From: Chitinophagaceae bacterium
GTDB taxonomy: Bacteria; Bacteroidota; Bacteroidia; Chitinophagales; Chitinophagaceae
DNA: 64,000 bases
Assembly (NCBI GenBank): GCA_013140985.1
Contig: JABFRU010000021.1
Location: forward strand, 104,818 to 168,817
Reading direction: 5' to 3'
Positions 9,349 to 18,244 of this stretch are shown piece after piece. Positions within the stretch are counted from its first letter, which is position 1. The number at the start of each line of letters is the position of its first letter. The position numbers and the translations under genes were made by a program. A model generated the notes under the pieces. That model was given only the letters and a program-made list of their open reading frames with translations, did no database searches and was not told the DNA's origin.

Positions 9349-9438
9349 ATGAAACACAAATGGATCAGGGTACTGTTGGTTTGTATTCTTTGTGCTGCCA
9401 TCGTAACCGGCATTGTCTTGCTGGTAAGATTTTTTTAA
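9349..9438 (+). CDS. Small single-pass membrane peptide (29 aa)
   Basis: The reading frame from ATG 9349 to TAA 9436-9438 encodes 29 residues. A short basic N-terminus (MKHKWIR) is followed by one hydrophobic segment of about 18 residues. It lies between a predicted CRP-type operator and the DUF2892 gene, 18 bp upstream of the latter. Its function is unknown. It could alternatively be an untranslated leader, but the basic-then-hydrophobic pattern and position favour a real membrane peptide. Confidence 0.5.
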   Translation: MKHKWIRVLLVCILCAAIVTGIVLLVRFF

Positions 9439-9456
9439 TCATTTAAATTAATTTTT

Positions 9457-9666
9457 ATGAAACCTAACATGGGAACCGCCGATCGTATTATCAGGGTATT
9501 ATTAGCTGCTGTATTTGCGTACTTGTATTTCAGTGGCACCGTAACCGGAATACCGGGAATTGTATTGATAGTGCTGGGTGCAGTATTTGTATTAACCAGC
9601 CTGGTAAGTTTTTGCCCGTTATATACACTGGTGGGTCTGAATACCTGTCCAAAAAAACAGGCCTGA
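9457..9666 (+). CDS. DUF2892 (YgaP-like) inner-membrane protein
   Basis: The 69-residue protein has the DUF2892 pattern. It opens with MKPNMGTADRIIRVLLA, followed by a first transmembrane helix, a GIPGIVLIVLG second helix, and the conserved end SFCPLYTLVGLNTC with two cysteines. DUF2892 proteins often accompany rhodaneses or Crp/Fnr regulators, and the regulator gene is indeed two genes upstream. The specific role is not established. A strong hairpin terminator follows 21 bp after the stop. Confidence 0.85.
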   Translation: MKPNMGTADRIIRVLLAAVFAYLYFSGTVTGIPGIVLIVLGAVFVLTSLVSFCPLYTLVGLNTCPKKQA

Positions 9667-9686
9667 TGAAAAAAGGATAAAAAAAT

Positions 9687-9712
9687 AAGGCGGTGATCGC
9701 AAGCCGCCTTTT
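9687..9712. terminator. Bidirectional intrinsic terminator
   Basis: AAGGCGG and CCGCCTT form a 7-bp stem around a 10-base loop. T residues follow on the plus strand and an A-rich tract precedes it, which reads as a T tract on the minus strand. It sits between the convergent DUF2892 gene and the minus-strand gene that ends at 9711, so it can serve both. Confidence 0.75.
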
Positions 9713-10256
9713 ACGTTTCTTTACTTCCCTTCTCTCCAATAAAATACTGCTCTTTGTTTTTAAACAAAACATTGAATGTAGTGAGTGAGCCATAGCAGCG
9801 GGTAATATACTGCTGGATATTTACCTTTTCTTCATCACTCAGGTTCTTGCTGCTGTTGATGTTTTGTTCCAGCACCCTTAATCTATCCCGTAGCATTACG
9901 ATCTTGTGAAAAAAATCTTCGATAGGAATTTCTTTTGGCTTCAGGGTTTTGTCAAGCGGCTGCAATAACATCATTCCTTTTATCCATTTATCGCCCAGCG
10001 GAACATTTTCTGTAATGCCGCCCCACATCTTTAATATCTTGAGCAAAGATTTTTCTACTTCGCTGGTAGTTTCAATTTCTGCGGAAATATCAGCAGGAAT
10101 AATTTCTTCCAGGCCGGTATCCGTTTTATCAATTTCTTTAATGCCTGTATTGATAAAAGAGATAAGATAAGTGGCGTATTTAATACCGATGATCACTCCC
10201 GGACCATGCTGGGTGTGTTGTAATCTTGTGCCGATACCCAATGTTGTTTGATCCAT
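9711..10256 (-). CDS. Conserved hypothetical protein with CarD/Tudor-like N-terminus
   Basis: The ATG at 10256 gives 181 residues; an in-frame TTG seven codons upstream is less likely. The first 50 residues (GIGTRLQHTQHGPGVIIGI...ISFINTGIKEI) have the small beta-barrel pattern shared by CarD- and Tudor-type domains. The remainder is helical and charged with no recognised motif. There is no signal peptide, so it is probably cytoplasmic. Its function is unknown. The upstream gap toward the penicillin acylase contains a short-period repeat. Confidence 0.65.
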   Translation of the reverse strand: MDQTTLGIGTRLQHTQHGPGVIIGIKYATYLISFINTGIKEIDKTDTGLEEIIPADISAEIETTSEVEKSLLKILKMWGGITENVPLGDKWIKGMMLLQPLDKTLKPKEIPIEDFFHKIVMLRDRLRVLEQNINSSKNLSDEEKVNIQQYITRCYGSLTTFNVLFKNKEQYFIGEKGSKET

Positions 10257-10261
10257 ATTAG

Positions 10262-10362
10262 AAAATTTAAAACTCAAATAGCAAGTTCCAAATAAATTTC
10301 AAATTTAAATAATCAATACTGTGCATAGGCATCAGCGATTGGAATTTTGTAATTGGGATTTA
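10262..10362. repeat. Short-period inverted element (TTGGAAT/CAAATTT family, period 7)
   Basis: The right arm (about 10338-10366) reads as seven-base words TTGGAAT, TTTGTAA, TTGGGAT. The left arm (about 10272-10312) carries complements such as CAAATAG, CAAGTTC and CAAATAA. It fills the gap between two minus-strand genes. Confidence 0.55.
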
Positions 10363-10365
10363 AAA

Positions 10366-12576
10366 TTATTCTCCCGGATGATATCTTCTTTCCACATGCT
10401 TCAACACATCTTCTTTGTAAAATAGAACATCTTTGAATACTCCTTTGCTGTACATCAGCCCCTGGTCAAAAAAATGTTTTGATTGCGGATCGCCGTTTTG
10501 ACCGCCGGCCAGCAATGATCTTGCTTTTATTTTTTTTCCGAACTCTACTGCACAAATAAAACTATTGCCATGTACCCCATATCTTTTAGTGGTATTAGAA
10601 AATGTACGGCTGGTATAAGAAGGCAGACAGCCCCATTGTGCTGAGGCAAAACCTACCGGGATACTTGGCTGCGTATCCTCAAACTTATTATCTATATCAG
10701 AATATATCCGTTGAAATCGATTGATCCTCCCCCAGGGTATTTGCCAGCGACCAAAATTTTTATCAAGATCATTGACAACAGATAATAATGGTAATAAAAG
10801 CTCCTGTGCTGATGCAGTAGCAGCAAATTGTTTGGTTTTTCCCACCTGGTCATCATCGCCGGGAGGAACAACTTTAGTGAGAAGTATCGACGGTAATAAT
10901 TTTTGTCCCCATTCAATAGCTAATGTAGTGGCAATTGAATTTTCAGTGGAGCGGTAGTCCCAGCTCTTCAAAACATGCACAGGCCCCACCAGCAATGCGT
11001 ATAAAGAATCCTCATACCCGATATTTTTTTCAAATGCATTTACAAGAGCCGGGACCAATATTTCAAATGCCGAAAGCCTTGTATCATAACCGGCTTTGAT
11101 CACTTTATCAATAGTATAATTATTCCCTTCGTTCAATACTCTTACTGCATTGAGACCACGAAAATTTTCTCCATCAGGCGCCATATAAGCAGGATAGTTT
11201 GTTTTGACCGGGCTGCTTATTCCGGCCGCAGTAAAAGGAGTAGAGTTGCAATTCTGCAACCAGCCATTTATAGGATTGATGCTTTGCACTATTTCATTTA
11301 TATCATGATAACCTTTCCATTCGGTAGCGGTAATACTTCCATCTACCGCTTTACTCCAGTCATATTTTGCATCCCTTTCAGGAATGCGGTTACCATGCCA
11401 GTAAGCAATATTTCCTTCTGCATCGGCATAGACGGTGTTATTGGAAATATTTCCTTCTAAATCTAATGTTTTTTTGAAGTTTTCAAAACTGGTTGCTTTG
11501 TTGCGGAGCCAGCATTGCGCCAGACCATTCGCTAAACGATTATCAGCTTTTACACTCAGCCAATGACCATTTTTTTTAGCCATTACCGGACCATGATGGG
11601 TGAACCATGCCCTGGTAATGATCGTTCTCATGGCTTCGCCATCCTTGTAATCAATATCAATCATCTTATACGCTACAGGTATTTCTTTGTTATTGTATTC
11701 ATACACCCATTTACTTTTTTTAAGAAAAATTTTTTCAATATAGGTGTCAGCAGCATCAACAGCGCTGGAAGTGTGCATCCATCCGCAATGTTCATTGAAA
11801 CCCTGGTAAATAAAAAATTGTCCCCAGGTAACAGCTCCGTAAACATTCAGACCTTCTTCACTCACCATATGTACTTCCGGCCGGAAATAAAAAGTTACAT
11901 GGGGGTTGATATAAAGAATAGCATTGCCCGATTCTGTGATCTTTGGAGAAAAAGCAAAGCCATTTGAACCAGTTGATTTTTCTTCAGGAGAAGCCGGAGA
12001 GAGCGATGCAGGATCTGGATTTGCCTGGCTAAGGTCGTTCGGATTGCCATAAAGATTTTTCACATCCACAGCAGTAATATCTGCTGTATTGATCGCACCA
12101 ATGCTTCCGTCTGTCCACAAAAAAGGATACCATGGTTCAAACTTTGTCAGCAGCGCCGGTTTGGTGGCAGGATGTTTATGCAAATAATAATTGATGCCGC
12201 CTGCAAAAGCGTTGCAGAGTTTTTTCAGCCAGTCGGGGGCCTTTTCATAATCTTTTTTTGCATCACCTTCATCAATGATCATCCTTATCAGCAGGTCATG
12301 GTACAGTTCGCCTTTGCCTTTTATTTCAGCCATGCGGCCCAGCTTCTCCACATAATTCATCTCTACTCTTTTATAATCATCTTCGCATTGTGCATACAAT
12401 AAACCAAACACCGCATCGGCATCTGTTTTTCCATAAATGTGCGGCACACCATAATTATCCCGGATGATAGTAACATCATTGGCTTGTTTTTGCCAGCGGG
12501 TAATTTCTTCTTTGGAAAAAGTTTGTGCAAATAATTGCAGCGGAAGAAAAAAAATGGATAGGAGAAAAAATTTCAT
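10366..12576 (-). CDS. Penicillin acylase family protein
   Basis: The 736-residue precursor has a signal peptide (1-17, ending LFAQ). An A-chain segment begins VTIIRDNYGVPHIYG, followed by a spacer. The N-terminal nucleophile of the B chain is probably Ser204 in TGSNGFAFSP, where autocleavage exposes the serine. Further family segments are YINPHVTFY and, near the C-terminus, WGRINRFQR. Members hydrolyse amide bonds such as beta-lactam side chains, acyl-homoserine lactones or other N-acyl compounds in the periplasm. The substrate here is unknown. The length is normal for the family. Confidence 0.88.
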   Translation of the reverse strand: MKFFLLSIFFLPLQLFAQTFSKEEITRWQKQANDVTIIRDNYGVPHIYGKTDADAVFGLLYAQCEDDYKRVEMNYVEKLGRMAEIKGKGELYHDLLIRMIIDEGDAKKDYEKAPDWLKKLCNAFAGGINYYLHKHPATKPALLTKFEPWYPFLWTDGSIGAINTADITAVDVKNLYGNPNDLSQANPDPASLSPASPEEKSTGSNGFAFSPKITESGNAILYINPHVTFYFRPEVHMVSEEGLNVYGAVTWGQFFIYQGFNEHCGWMHTSSAVDAADTYIEKIFLKKSKWVYEYNNKEIPVAYKMIDIDYKDGEAMRTIITRAWFTHHGPVMAKKNGHWLSVKADNRLANGLAQCWLRNKATSFENFKKTLDLEGNISNNTVYADAEGNIAYWHGNRIPERDAKYDWSKAVDGSITATEWKGYHDINEIVQSINPINGWLQNCNSTPFTAAGISSPVKTNYPAYMAPDGENFRGLNAVRVLNEGNNYTIDKVIKAGYDTRLSAFEILVPALVNAFEKNIGYEDSLYALLVGPVHVLKSWDYRSTENSIATTLAIEWGQKLLPSILLTKVVPPGDDDQVGKTKQFAATASAQELLLPLLSVVNDLDKNFGRWQIPWGRINRFQRIYSDIDNKFEDTQPSIPVGFASAQWGCLPSYTSRTFSNTTKRYGVHGNSFICAVEFGKKIKARSLLAGGQNGDPQSKHFFDQGLMYSKGVFKDVLFYKEDVLKHVERRYHPGE

Positions 12577-12602
12577 ACCGTAAGTTAACGAAATGAGAGA
12601 AG

Positions 12603-12653
12603 CCGGGAAGTCCGGAAGTCAGAAAGACTGCTTCCGGACTTTCTGACTTCCGG
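12603..12653. repeat. Hairpin-forming short-period element (GGAAGTC family, period 8)
   Basis: CCGGAAGTCAGAAAG (12612-12626) and its exact complement (12639-12653) form a 15-bp stem with a 12-base loop. The arms are made of eight-base words related to GGAAGTCC. It lies between the stop of the DUF1624 gene and the start of the penicillin acylase gene, both on the minus strand. It might act as a transcript-end hairpin, but no T tract follows. Confidence 0.75.
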
Positions 12654-12660
12654 CCTACCT

Positions 12661-13851
12661 CTACAAATAACTCAACCACTTTTTTTCTTTGTGCCTTGTT
12701 TTGTAATTGTCGTACCACCTGCAAAGAGGATATAAGATAATTACAACGGCGATCCATACCAGGTAAACACCCCATAGCGGAACGCCTTCTCCGGGGACAA
12801 CGAACAATACACCTAAATTGGCTGAATTGCTTTCCGATAAAGAATGCCCATTGATAAAAAACAGGATGACGCAAACAAGATGAAGGATGAAGAAATGCAG
12901 AATATAATAAAAGAAAGCCACTCTTCCATATACCGAGATCATTTTAGCGATTCCGCTTTTTGCTTCGTTAAAAAAAGCCATGAAGATCAGGGCAGGACCT
13001 ATTGTAGCACACATATATAAAAGAGAAGGCGGATACTTGGTCACATTCATATAAGAAAGAAAAGTAAAGAGGCCATTCTTTTGCTCTGACCATAATGCCG
13101 GGTCACCATATTCATTACTATATCTCAATACAATAAAAAGAAGGATCAGGCTGAAACCTGTAATGAGCAGTAATTTTTTTCTTGCGGCACCCTGGCGATC
13201 AGATACTAATTTTCCAAAGCAATAACCGCAAAACATCAGGCCCAGCCAGGAAAGAAAGGGGTAGAGTATTAATAACCGGGTGTTTCCAACAAAAGGAACA
13301 TTAAAACCGGGCCGGTGCAATAATTCATACCAATGATTGAATGGGCCTTTATGATCCTTTTCATAAAAATCCAAAGCATTATGTCCAAGAACGATAAGTA
13401 TGCCAATAGCAAAGATGACAGGGAAAGGAAGCCATATAGCAAGCCCTAATAATAACATGCTGATACCAATGGCCCAAATGACCTGCAGCCCGATGACTGA
13501 AAAAGAAATATCGAATGTGAAGATCAGGTTGACGATGAATATTTCAACAAGGATTAGCCAAAAACCTCTTGTGACCAGGAAGACACTTAATTCTTTTTTT
13601 GTTTTGCGTTTGCTTTGCAAAAAAGCAGACATGCCGGAAAGAAAAACAAAAACGGGTGCACAGAAATGAGTGATCCATCTTGTAAAGTATAAAACGGGTG
13701 TTGTTGTTTGCATAGAAAGCGGATCTTCTGTCCATGCTGTTGTATGTGTAAAATCCCTTGTATGATCCAGCGCCATGATGATCATTACCAACCCACGGAG
13801 CAGGTCAATGGATGCGATGCGTTTTTTGTCCAGCGTTAATGATTGTGTCAT
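12661..13851 (-). CDS. DUF1624 / heparan-alpha-glucosaminide N-acetyltransferase-like membrane protein
   Basis: The 396-residue polytopic membrane protein has about ten hydrophobic segments. The N-terminal signature RIASIDLLRGLVMIIMALDH, with Asp and His near the first helix, is typical of DUF1624/HGSNAT-like acyltransferases. These are thought to transfer acetyl groups across the membrane to sugars, but the substrate of bacterial members is mostly unknown. It stands 8 bp from the gene upstream on the minus strand, so the two are likely co-transcribed. Confidence 0.82.
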   Translation of the reverse strand: MTQSLTLDKKRIASIDLLRGLVMIIMALDHTRDFTHTTAWTEDPLSMQTTTPVLYFTRWITHFCAPVFVFLSGMSAFLQSKRKTKKELSVFLVTRGFWLILVEIFIVNLIFTFDISFSVIGLQVIWAIGISMLLLGLAIWLPFPVIFAIGILIVLGHNALDFYEKDHKGPFNHWYELLHRPGFNVPFVGNTRLLILYPFLSWLGLMFCGYCFGKLVSDRQGAARKKLLLITGFSLILLFIVLRYSNEYGDPALWSEQKNGLFTFLSYMNVTKYPPSLLYMCATIGPALIFMAFFNEAKSGIAKMISVYGRVAFFYYILHFFILHLVCVILFFINGHSLSESNSANLGVLFVVPGEGVPLWGVYLVWIAVVIILYPLCRWYDNYKTRHKEKKWLSYL

Positions 13852-13859
13852 GAAAAAGA

Positions 13860-14621
13860 TTATTTCAGGTGATATTCTTTTTTTATTAGTGTGATTAAAT
13901 TGGTAGCACGCTTCGTCATTCTTTCTATCCAGCTATTCATGTCCATCGCAAAACCAATATGTGTCGTACAGGCATTATAGTGATGAAACAGGGTTTTTGT
14001 GTCGGTTGTCAATAAATGAACCGGCCATAGGTTCGCCTTTTTTAAACTGTCCATGTTCAGGATCCTGCTGTTTTTTTCTGCATATTTAAAGACGATCATC
14101 ACCTCCAGAATATCTTGCTGTAATTCGATCAATTTTAGCCGGCTTTCATACAGCGCATCATAATTTTTTGAAAAAGTACCTCTCATCCGGATGTCATAGG
14201 CAATCAGGCTGTCTGTTATATTTTTTTTTCTTATTAGCCTGTAATTTCCTGAACTACGGAGCTGCTCTACTGTTCTTCCATTGTAAGAATACGATCTCAT
14301 ATTGAGCATCAGCTCTGCTTCTCTATAAAACTGCGGGACCCTTGCTGCGGCAATGGGCGGGCGGAGGTATTGCGTTATAGAATCCCGCCTTGCTATTACC
14401 TCATTAAGTGTTCTCTTTAATGCACCCATATCAGTTGTATCAATTTCAAGGTCTTCTACCAAAGTGATCATGTATTTTTTTTCCCGTCGATGTTCTACGA
14501 TATGCTCCCTTTTATTTTCCGCTAAAAACCCGCAGAACACAGCCAGGAACAGCATTAAAAACTCCCAGAAATAATGTGTCCATTTTTTTCTTGAAGTGTG
14601 TGAATGGTGGTGTATTTCCAT
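13860..14621 (-). CDS. Single-pass membrane protein of unknown function (DUF6090-like)
   Basis: The 253-residue protein starts with a His-rich segment and one transmembrane helix (about 18-36, FWEFLMLFLAVFCGFLAEN). A long helical, charged region follows with an EHRREKKYMITLVEDLEID segment, a pattern common to a Bacteroidota family of one-pass proteins. No catalytic motif is visible. It is 5 bp downstream of the serine hydrolase and 8 bp upstream of the DUF1624 gene, which indicates one transcript. The DUF assignment is from memory and tentative. Confidence 0.65.
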   Translation of the reverse strand: MEIHHHSHTSRKKWTHYFWEFLMLFLAVFCGFLAENKREHIVEHRREKKYMITLVEDLEIDTTDMGALKRTLNEVIARRDSITQYLRPPIAAARVPQFYREAELMLNMRSYSYNGRTVEQLRSSGNYRLIRKKNITDSLIAYDIRMRGTFSKNYDALYESRLKLIELQQDILEVMIVFKYAEKNSRILNMDSLKKANLWPVHLLTTDTKTLFHHYNACTTHIGFAMDMNSWIERMTKRATNLITLIKKEYHLK

Positions 14622-14626
14622 AAAAT

Positions 14627-16156
14627 TTATTTCATTTTTATAAACTCATATGGAGTGAATTCTACAAAATCAGCTACTCTCACCGTTAATGATCTTATTT
14701 TTTCTCCTTCAACAGTAAATTCCAATTTTTTCATTCCAAATAAAGGATCGCTGTAGGTGCAGAAGAAACGATTACCACCCAATGGTTCCATCGTTCCATA
14801 TCTTCCTTTGTGGTGTTCAAAACGCATAATGAGTTTGCCATTTTCTACTTCAATACTCATTTTACCATACACCTCATGCATATATTCCCCTGCATACGCA
14901 GTTAATGGTAATGCCGGTTTTGGCCCCATGGCAATGGAATCCCGTATCTCTTTATACTGTTTTGCTTTTTCTTTCTCATCTGCCTGCTGAAAACCGAGGT
15001 AAACATTACTGTAATTACGATAAGGTAAACCGAGGTAGGCATCCTGTATCTCATTGCGCAACGCTTCGTAAAAACCATTTGCATCCGTATTGGTTAATAC
15101 GATGATGCCCAGGTTTTCTTCCGGGATCAAACAGACACTGGTCACAAAACCATTCACGCCACCAGTATGTGCTACAATTTTTCTTCCTGCATATTCTTCG
15201 AGGAACCATCCCAATCCATAGAGAGCAAAATGTGCCTTGTTGAACATATGCCCGCCATTACCAAGAATCGAATGAGGCAATTTAGTCTGACCTAATGCTG
15301 ATGCCGGTACAATTTGTTTATCACCCAGCTTACCGCCATTCAATTGCATCAGCACCCATTTGCTCATATCATTCACAGATGATGAGATACTTCCGGCTGC
15401 GGCGAGATTATCAATATTTCCGTAAGGAATTTTTCTCAACTCACCCATTACTACTGTATGTGCTGCGCATATATTATTGGCATTCTTTATATCCCCGGAT
15501 AAAGCAAGACTATTATTCATACCAAGCGGCTTGAAAATTCTCCCGGTAATAAAATCGGCCCAATTTTGACCGGTCACTTTTGGAATGATCTCGCCGGCCG
15601 TCATAAAAGCAGAATTAGTATAACCCCATTTACTGCGGAATGAATACATCGGTTTCAGTTTACTCATTTTGTCTCTCACTTCTTCTGTAGTAAGATCAGA
15701 ATCGAAATACATGAAATCTCCCTGGAATGTTTCAAAGCCGAGACGATGACATAAAAGATCCCGTATGCTGGTTTCTTTCGCTACCCATGGATCGTACATC
15801 CGGAAATCAGGCAACCATTTTTGTACTTTATCATCGAGGGACAATTTTCTCTCTGCATCGAGTATGGCCAGCGCCGTACCGGTGAAGGCTTTGGTATTAC
15901 TGCCGATCATGAATAAAGTGTTCTCATCTACTTTATCATTTGTTCCCATTTCTTTTACACCATAGCTTTTCATCACTGCGATTTTTCCATCTTTCACCAC
16001 ACATACTGCCACACCCGGGATCTTCCATTCGGACAATGCCCTGTTCACATAATTATCCAAGCTGTCTTTGATAAAAGAAGGAGCAGCATCGTTTTGTGCA
16101 TGGGCAGCAGTTATTAATAAGCAGCCGCATAAAAAAAGAACAGCGATCTTTTTCAT
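14627..16156 (-). CDS. Serine beta-lactamase-like hydrolase with C-terminal DUF3471-like domain
   Basis: The 509-residue secreted protein has a signal peptide (1-20). A class C beta-lactamase/PBP-type domain follows with the S-x-x-K motif SNTK at 86-89, the Y-x-N motif YTN in WGYTNSAF (about residue 180), and an HTGG segment (about 325) as the third motif. The C-terminal region of about 110 residues is a beta-rich domain of DUF3471 type. Such proteins are esterases, peptidases or D-aminopeptidases rather than antibiotic resistance enzymes; the substrate is not evident. It heads a minus-strand group with the two membrane proteins downstream. Confidence 0.87.
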   Translation of the reverse strand: MKKIAVLFLCGCLLITAAHAQNDAAPSFIKDSLDNYVNRALSEWKIPGVAVCVVKDGKIAVMKSYGVKEMGTNDKVDENTLFMIGSNTKAFTGTALAILDAERKLSLDDKVQKWLPDFRMYDPWVAKETSIRDLLCHRLGFETFQGDFMYFDSDLTTEEVRDKMSKLKPMYSFRSKWGYTNSAFMTAGEIIPKVTGQNWADFITGRIFKPLGMNNSLALSGDIKNANNICAAHTVVMGELRKIPYGNIDNLAAAGSISSSVNDMSKWVLMQLNGGKLGDKQIVPASALGQTKLPHSILGNGGHMFNKAHFALYGLGWFLEEYAGRKIVAHTGGVNGFVTSVCLIPEENLGIIVLTNTDANGFYEALRNEIQDAYLGLPYRNYSNVYLGFQQADEKEKAKQYKEIRDSIAMGPKPALPLTAYAGEYMHEVYGKMSIEVENGKLIMRFEHHKGRYGTMEPLGGNRFFCTYSDPLFGMKKLEFTVEGEKIRSLTVRVADFVEFTPYEFIKMK

Positions 16157-16266
16157 GTTTGTTATTTAAGGTTAAAAAAAGAGAACGGACGATGTTGTTT
16201 TGCAAGGGGTGAATGCAAAAAGGATAAGAAAAAGGAAATTACTTTTCTTTTTTGAATTGACGAAGC

Positions 16267-17025
16267 TTATTCTTCATCCGGTTCCTGTTTCATCATGGGA
16301 TCAGGAGGTAATCCTTTTTTGAAACGATAGAGAGCTATTTTAATGTATTCCTGGAATTCGTAATCACTGGTGACCTGTGTAAAAAAATAAGAAGGACGAA
16401 AGACACGCATGAAGCTGTCTAGTCTTGAGCTGTCCAGCAGCGTCAGACGCCGGACCAATGCTTTATTGAAACGATGATCAACAGATTTATCTCTTTCTTC
16501 CTGCAGCAATCTTTCTTTGAAGGCGGCAATACTGCGGTTTCGCCGGAAGCGGAACATATTGATGATCTCATTCAGATCAAAACCCATAGCGGCGCCGTAT
16601 TGGGGTGTCACCGGTTTTAGCTTTGGCTTTTCTGAATTAAAGATCTTGGCATAGTCGATCCGGTTTTGAATAGAATCCAGCTTATAATTCTTCGGCCGCA
16701 CTTTTACTTCTTTCAGCATCGGCACATTTACCTGCAATGAAATATCAAATTCAAAAGGGTTGGCGATCTTCAGCACCGGGAATTTCATGGTTGGTTTGTT
16801 CAGATAGCTGAACCAGATAGAATCTTTTTCTACTACATCAATTTCATAACGGCCGTCGGAATTAGTGATGGCGCCTCTCCCGGAAGTAGTCAGCACACTT
16901 ACAGCTTCCATTGGAAAGTTGCGGCTGCTGTCATATACAGTGCCTCTTATTTTATACAACTGTGATGAGGCAGATGAAGAAACAAGCAATAAGGCGGTAA
17001 CTAATATGAGGAAAGTAAATTTCAC
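16267..17025 (-). CDS. Carboxypeptidase-regulatory-like domain protein, secreted
   Basis: The 252-residue protein has a signal peptide (1-22) and a CarboxypepD_reg-like beta domain (about 25-110), beginning YKIRGTVYDSSRNFPMEAV, as in TonB-dependent-receptor N-termini. The C-terminal half is helical and charged without a barrel. The start is a GTG; no in-frame ATG is available upstream. Similar short proteins are common in Bacteroidota and have no settled role. It is flanked by repeat elements on its upstream side. Confidence 0.75.
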   Translation of the reverse strand: MKFTFLILVTALLLVSSSASSQLYKIRGTVYDSSRNFPMEAVSVLTTSGRGAITNSDGRYEIDVVEKDSIWFSYLNKPTMKFPVLKIANPFEFDISLQVNVPMLKEVKVRPKNYKLDSIQNRIDYAKIFNSEKPKLKPVTPQYGAAMGFDLNEIINMFRFRRNRSIAAFKERLLQEERDKSVDHRFNKALVRRLTLLDSSRLDSFMRVFRPSYFFTQVTSDYEFQEYIKIALYRFKKGLPPDPMMKQEPDEE

Positions 17026-17027
17026 TA

Positions 17028-17093
17028 ATGGTTGACATGTTTAAAAGTTAACGAGTCAACATTTTAACTTGTTAACCTGTCAACTAATCAACG
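17028..17093. repeat. Short-period element (GTTAACNN family, period 8)
   Basis: Eight-base words GTTAACGA, GTCAACAT, TTTAACTT and GTTAACCT follow in register from 17047. Because GTTAAC is itself a palindrome, the array can fold on itself. It lies upstream of a minus-strand gene, next to a second element of different word length. Confidence 0.7.
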
Positions 17094-17129
17094 GCAAGTA
17101 ACAAAAGAAAATGCAAAAGGGATGATAAA

Positions 17130-17233
17130 GTCAGAAGAGGTCAAATGGGTCATATAAGTCAAATTAGTCAAAGACCGCTTTATGAAAGCTGCAGGATATG
17201 ACCAGTATGACCTGCATGACTTATGTGACTATG
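17130..17233. repeat. Short-period inverted element (ATGACCNNN family, period 9)
   Basis: The right arm (17197-17233) reads ATGACCAGT, ATGACCTGC, ATGACTTAT and GTGACTATG in nine-base register. The left arm (17138-17171) carries the complementary words ATGGGTCAT, ATAAGTCAA and ATTAGTCAA. The arms are separated by about 25 bases. The right arm touches the stop codon of the PurN fusion gene. Confidence 0.75.
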
Positions 17234-18124
17234 CTACTTTAATAAACTTTCAATTACTTGGGAATAGTGCTCATGCTCCAGCTTATGAATACGCTGAGCC
17301 AATGATTCTGCCGTATCGGATGATAGTACAGGACAACGGGCCTGGAAAATGGTTTTTCCATGATCATACACTTCATCCACATAATGAATAGTGATGCCGC
17401 TTTCATTTTCCCCTGCATTGATGACGGCCTGGTGCACCGCCTTTCCATACATTCCTTTGCCGCCATACTTAGGTAATAATGCCGGGTGAATATTAATGAT
17501 CTTGCCGGGGTACATAGTTATCAATGCAGCAGGTATCTTCCAGAGAAAGCCGGCGAGTACTATAAAACCGATTGTATGTTCTTCCAACTCCTTTATATAT
17601 GCATCACCCCGGATGAATCTTTCTTTTTCTATCAATAAAACAGGAATTCCTTCTTTGTTGGCTATCTGCAAAACACCAGCCGATGGATTGTTGCAAACAA
17701 TAAGCGATACATTAATAGAGGGATGACTACGGAAATGGTCAATGATCTTTTGTGCATTGGAACCTGCACCGGAAGCGAACACGGCAATATGAGAAGTAAG
17801 AGTCGATAGATGAGACTCCTCTGACTTCTGACTCCTGACCCCTGACCTCCCGATCCCCATTCTTCTACCGATCTTCTTTATATACTTACAGAAAAACGGA
17901 AATTGACCGAATGGAATGCTGACAAGCAGAACAGCCAGCGGCCAAAGCAATGTAACCAGTAAAATATAAACAATAACCCATAGCCAGGTGGGGCCGATCG
18001 GAAAAATCGGCATTAGTTTTTTGCCAATAAAGCCGGTAGCACTGCCGCCAATAGCAAAAGTGGCTATGATCAGCACAAACTGCCAACCTTTTACCTTCCA
18101 TTTTTTTTGTAATCGTTCAAACAT
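17234..18124 (-). CDS. purN: DUF6787 membrane domain fused to phosphoribosylglycinamide formyltransferase
   Basis: The 296-residue protein has two parts. Residues 1-90 contain two transmembrane helices and the pattern MFERLQKKWKV...PLAVLLVSIPFGQF...YIKKIGRRM of the small Bacteroidota family DUF6787. Residues 112-296 are PurN, which transfers a formyl group from 10-formyl-THF to GAR in purine synthesis. PurN landmarks are IAVFASGAGSN, NIHPALLP (Asn211, His213) and the Asp-containing VDEVYDHG. The seam at residues 92-111 is translated from a short-period repeat element. PurN alone is normally about 190 residues and soluble, so this fusion would tether it to the membrane. Alternatively translation may also start internally at Met89. 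Confidence 0.85.
   Translation of the reverse strand: MFERLQKKWKVKGWQFVLIIATFAIGGSATGFIGKKLMPIFPIGPTWLWVIVYILLVTLLWPLAVLLVSIPFGQFPFFCKYIKKIGRRMGIGRSGVRSQKSEESHLSTLTSHIAVFASGAGSNAQKIIDHFRSHPSINVSLIVCNNPSAGVLQIANKEGIPVLLIEKERFIRGDAYIKELEEHTIGFIVLAGFLWKIPAALITMYPGKIINIHPALLPKYGGKGMYGKAVHQAVINAGENESGITIHYVDEVYDHGKTIFQARCPVLSSDTAESLAQRIHKLEHEHYSQVIESLLK
17791..17850. repeat. Short-period element forming the DUF6787-PurN seam (GTCAGAA family)
   Basis: On the coding (minus) strand, words GTCAGGG, GTCAGGA and GTCAGAA follow in seven-base register. They are followed by complements GACTCTTACTTCT. It is the same family as the linker in the E1 gene at 5021-5107. It is read in frame without a stop. Confidence 0.7.
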
Positions 18125-18137
18125 TATTTTAGAAATT

Positions 18138-18163
18138 CCGCCGGCGGTTTAAAACCCCGGCGG
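18138..18163. repeat. GC-rich hairpin between divergent genes
   Basis: CCGCCGG (18138-18144) and CCGGCGG (18157-18163) pair around an inner GGTTT/AAACC, making a long imperfect hairpin in an otherwise AT-rich gap of 294 bp. It is close to the start of the minus-strand PurN fusion gene. There is no T tract, so a terminator is unlikely. Confidence 0.5.
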
Positions 18164-18244
18164 CAATTGCGGCAAAAGTGAGTAAAAAACAACCAACAAA
18201 TTCGCATGTTCAAAATCTTGTTGAGGTTTTTAATTGTCTTTACT

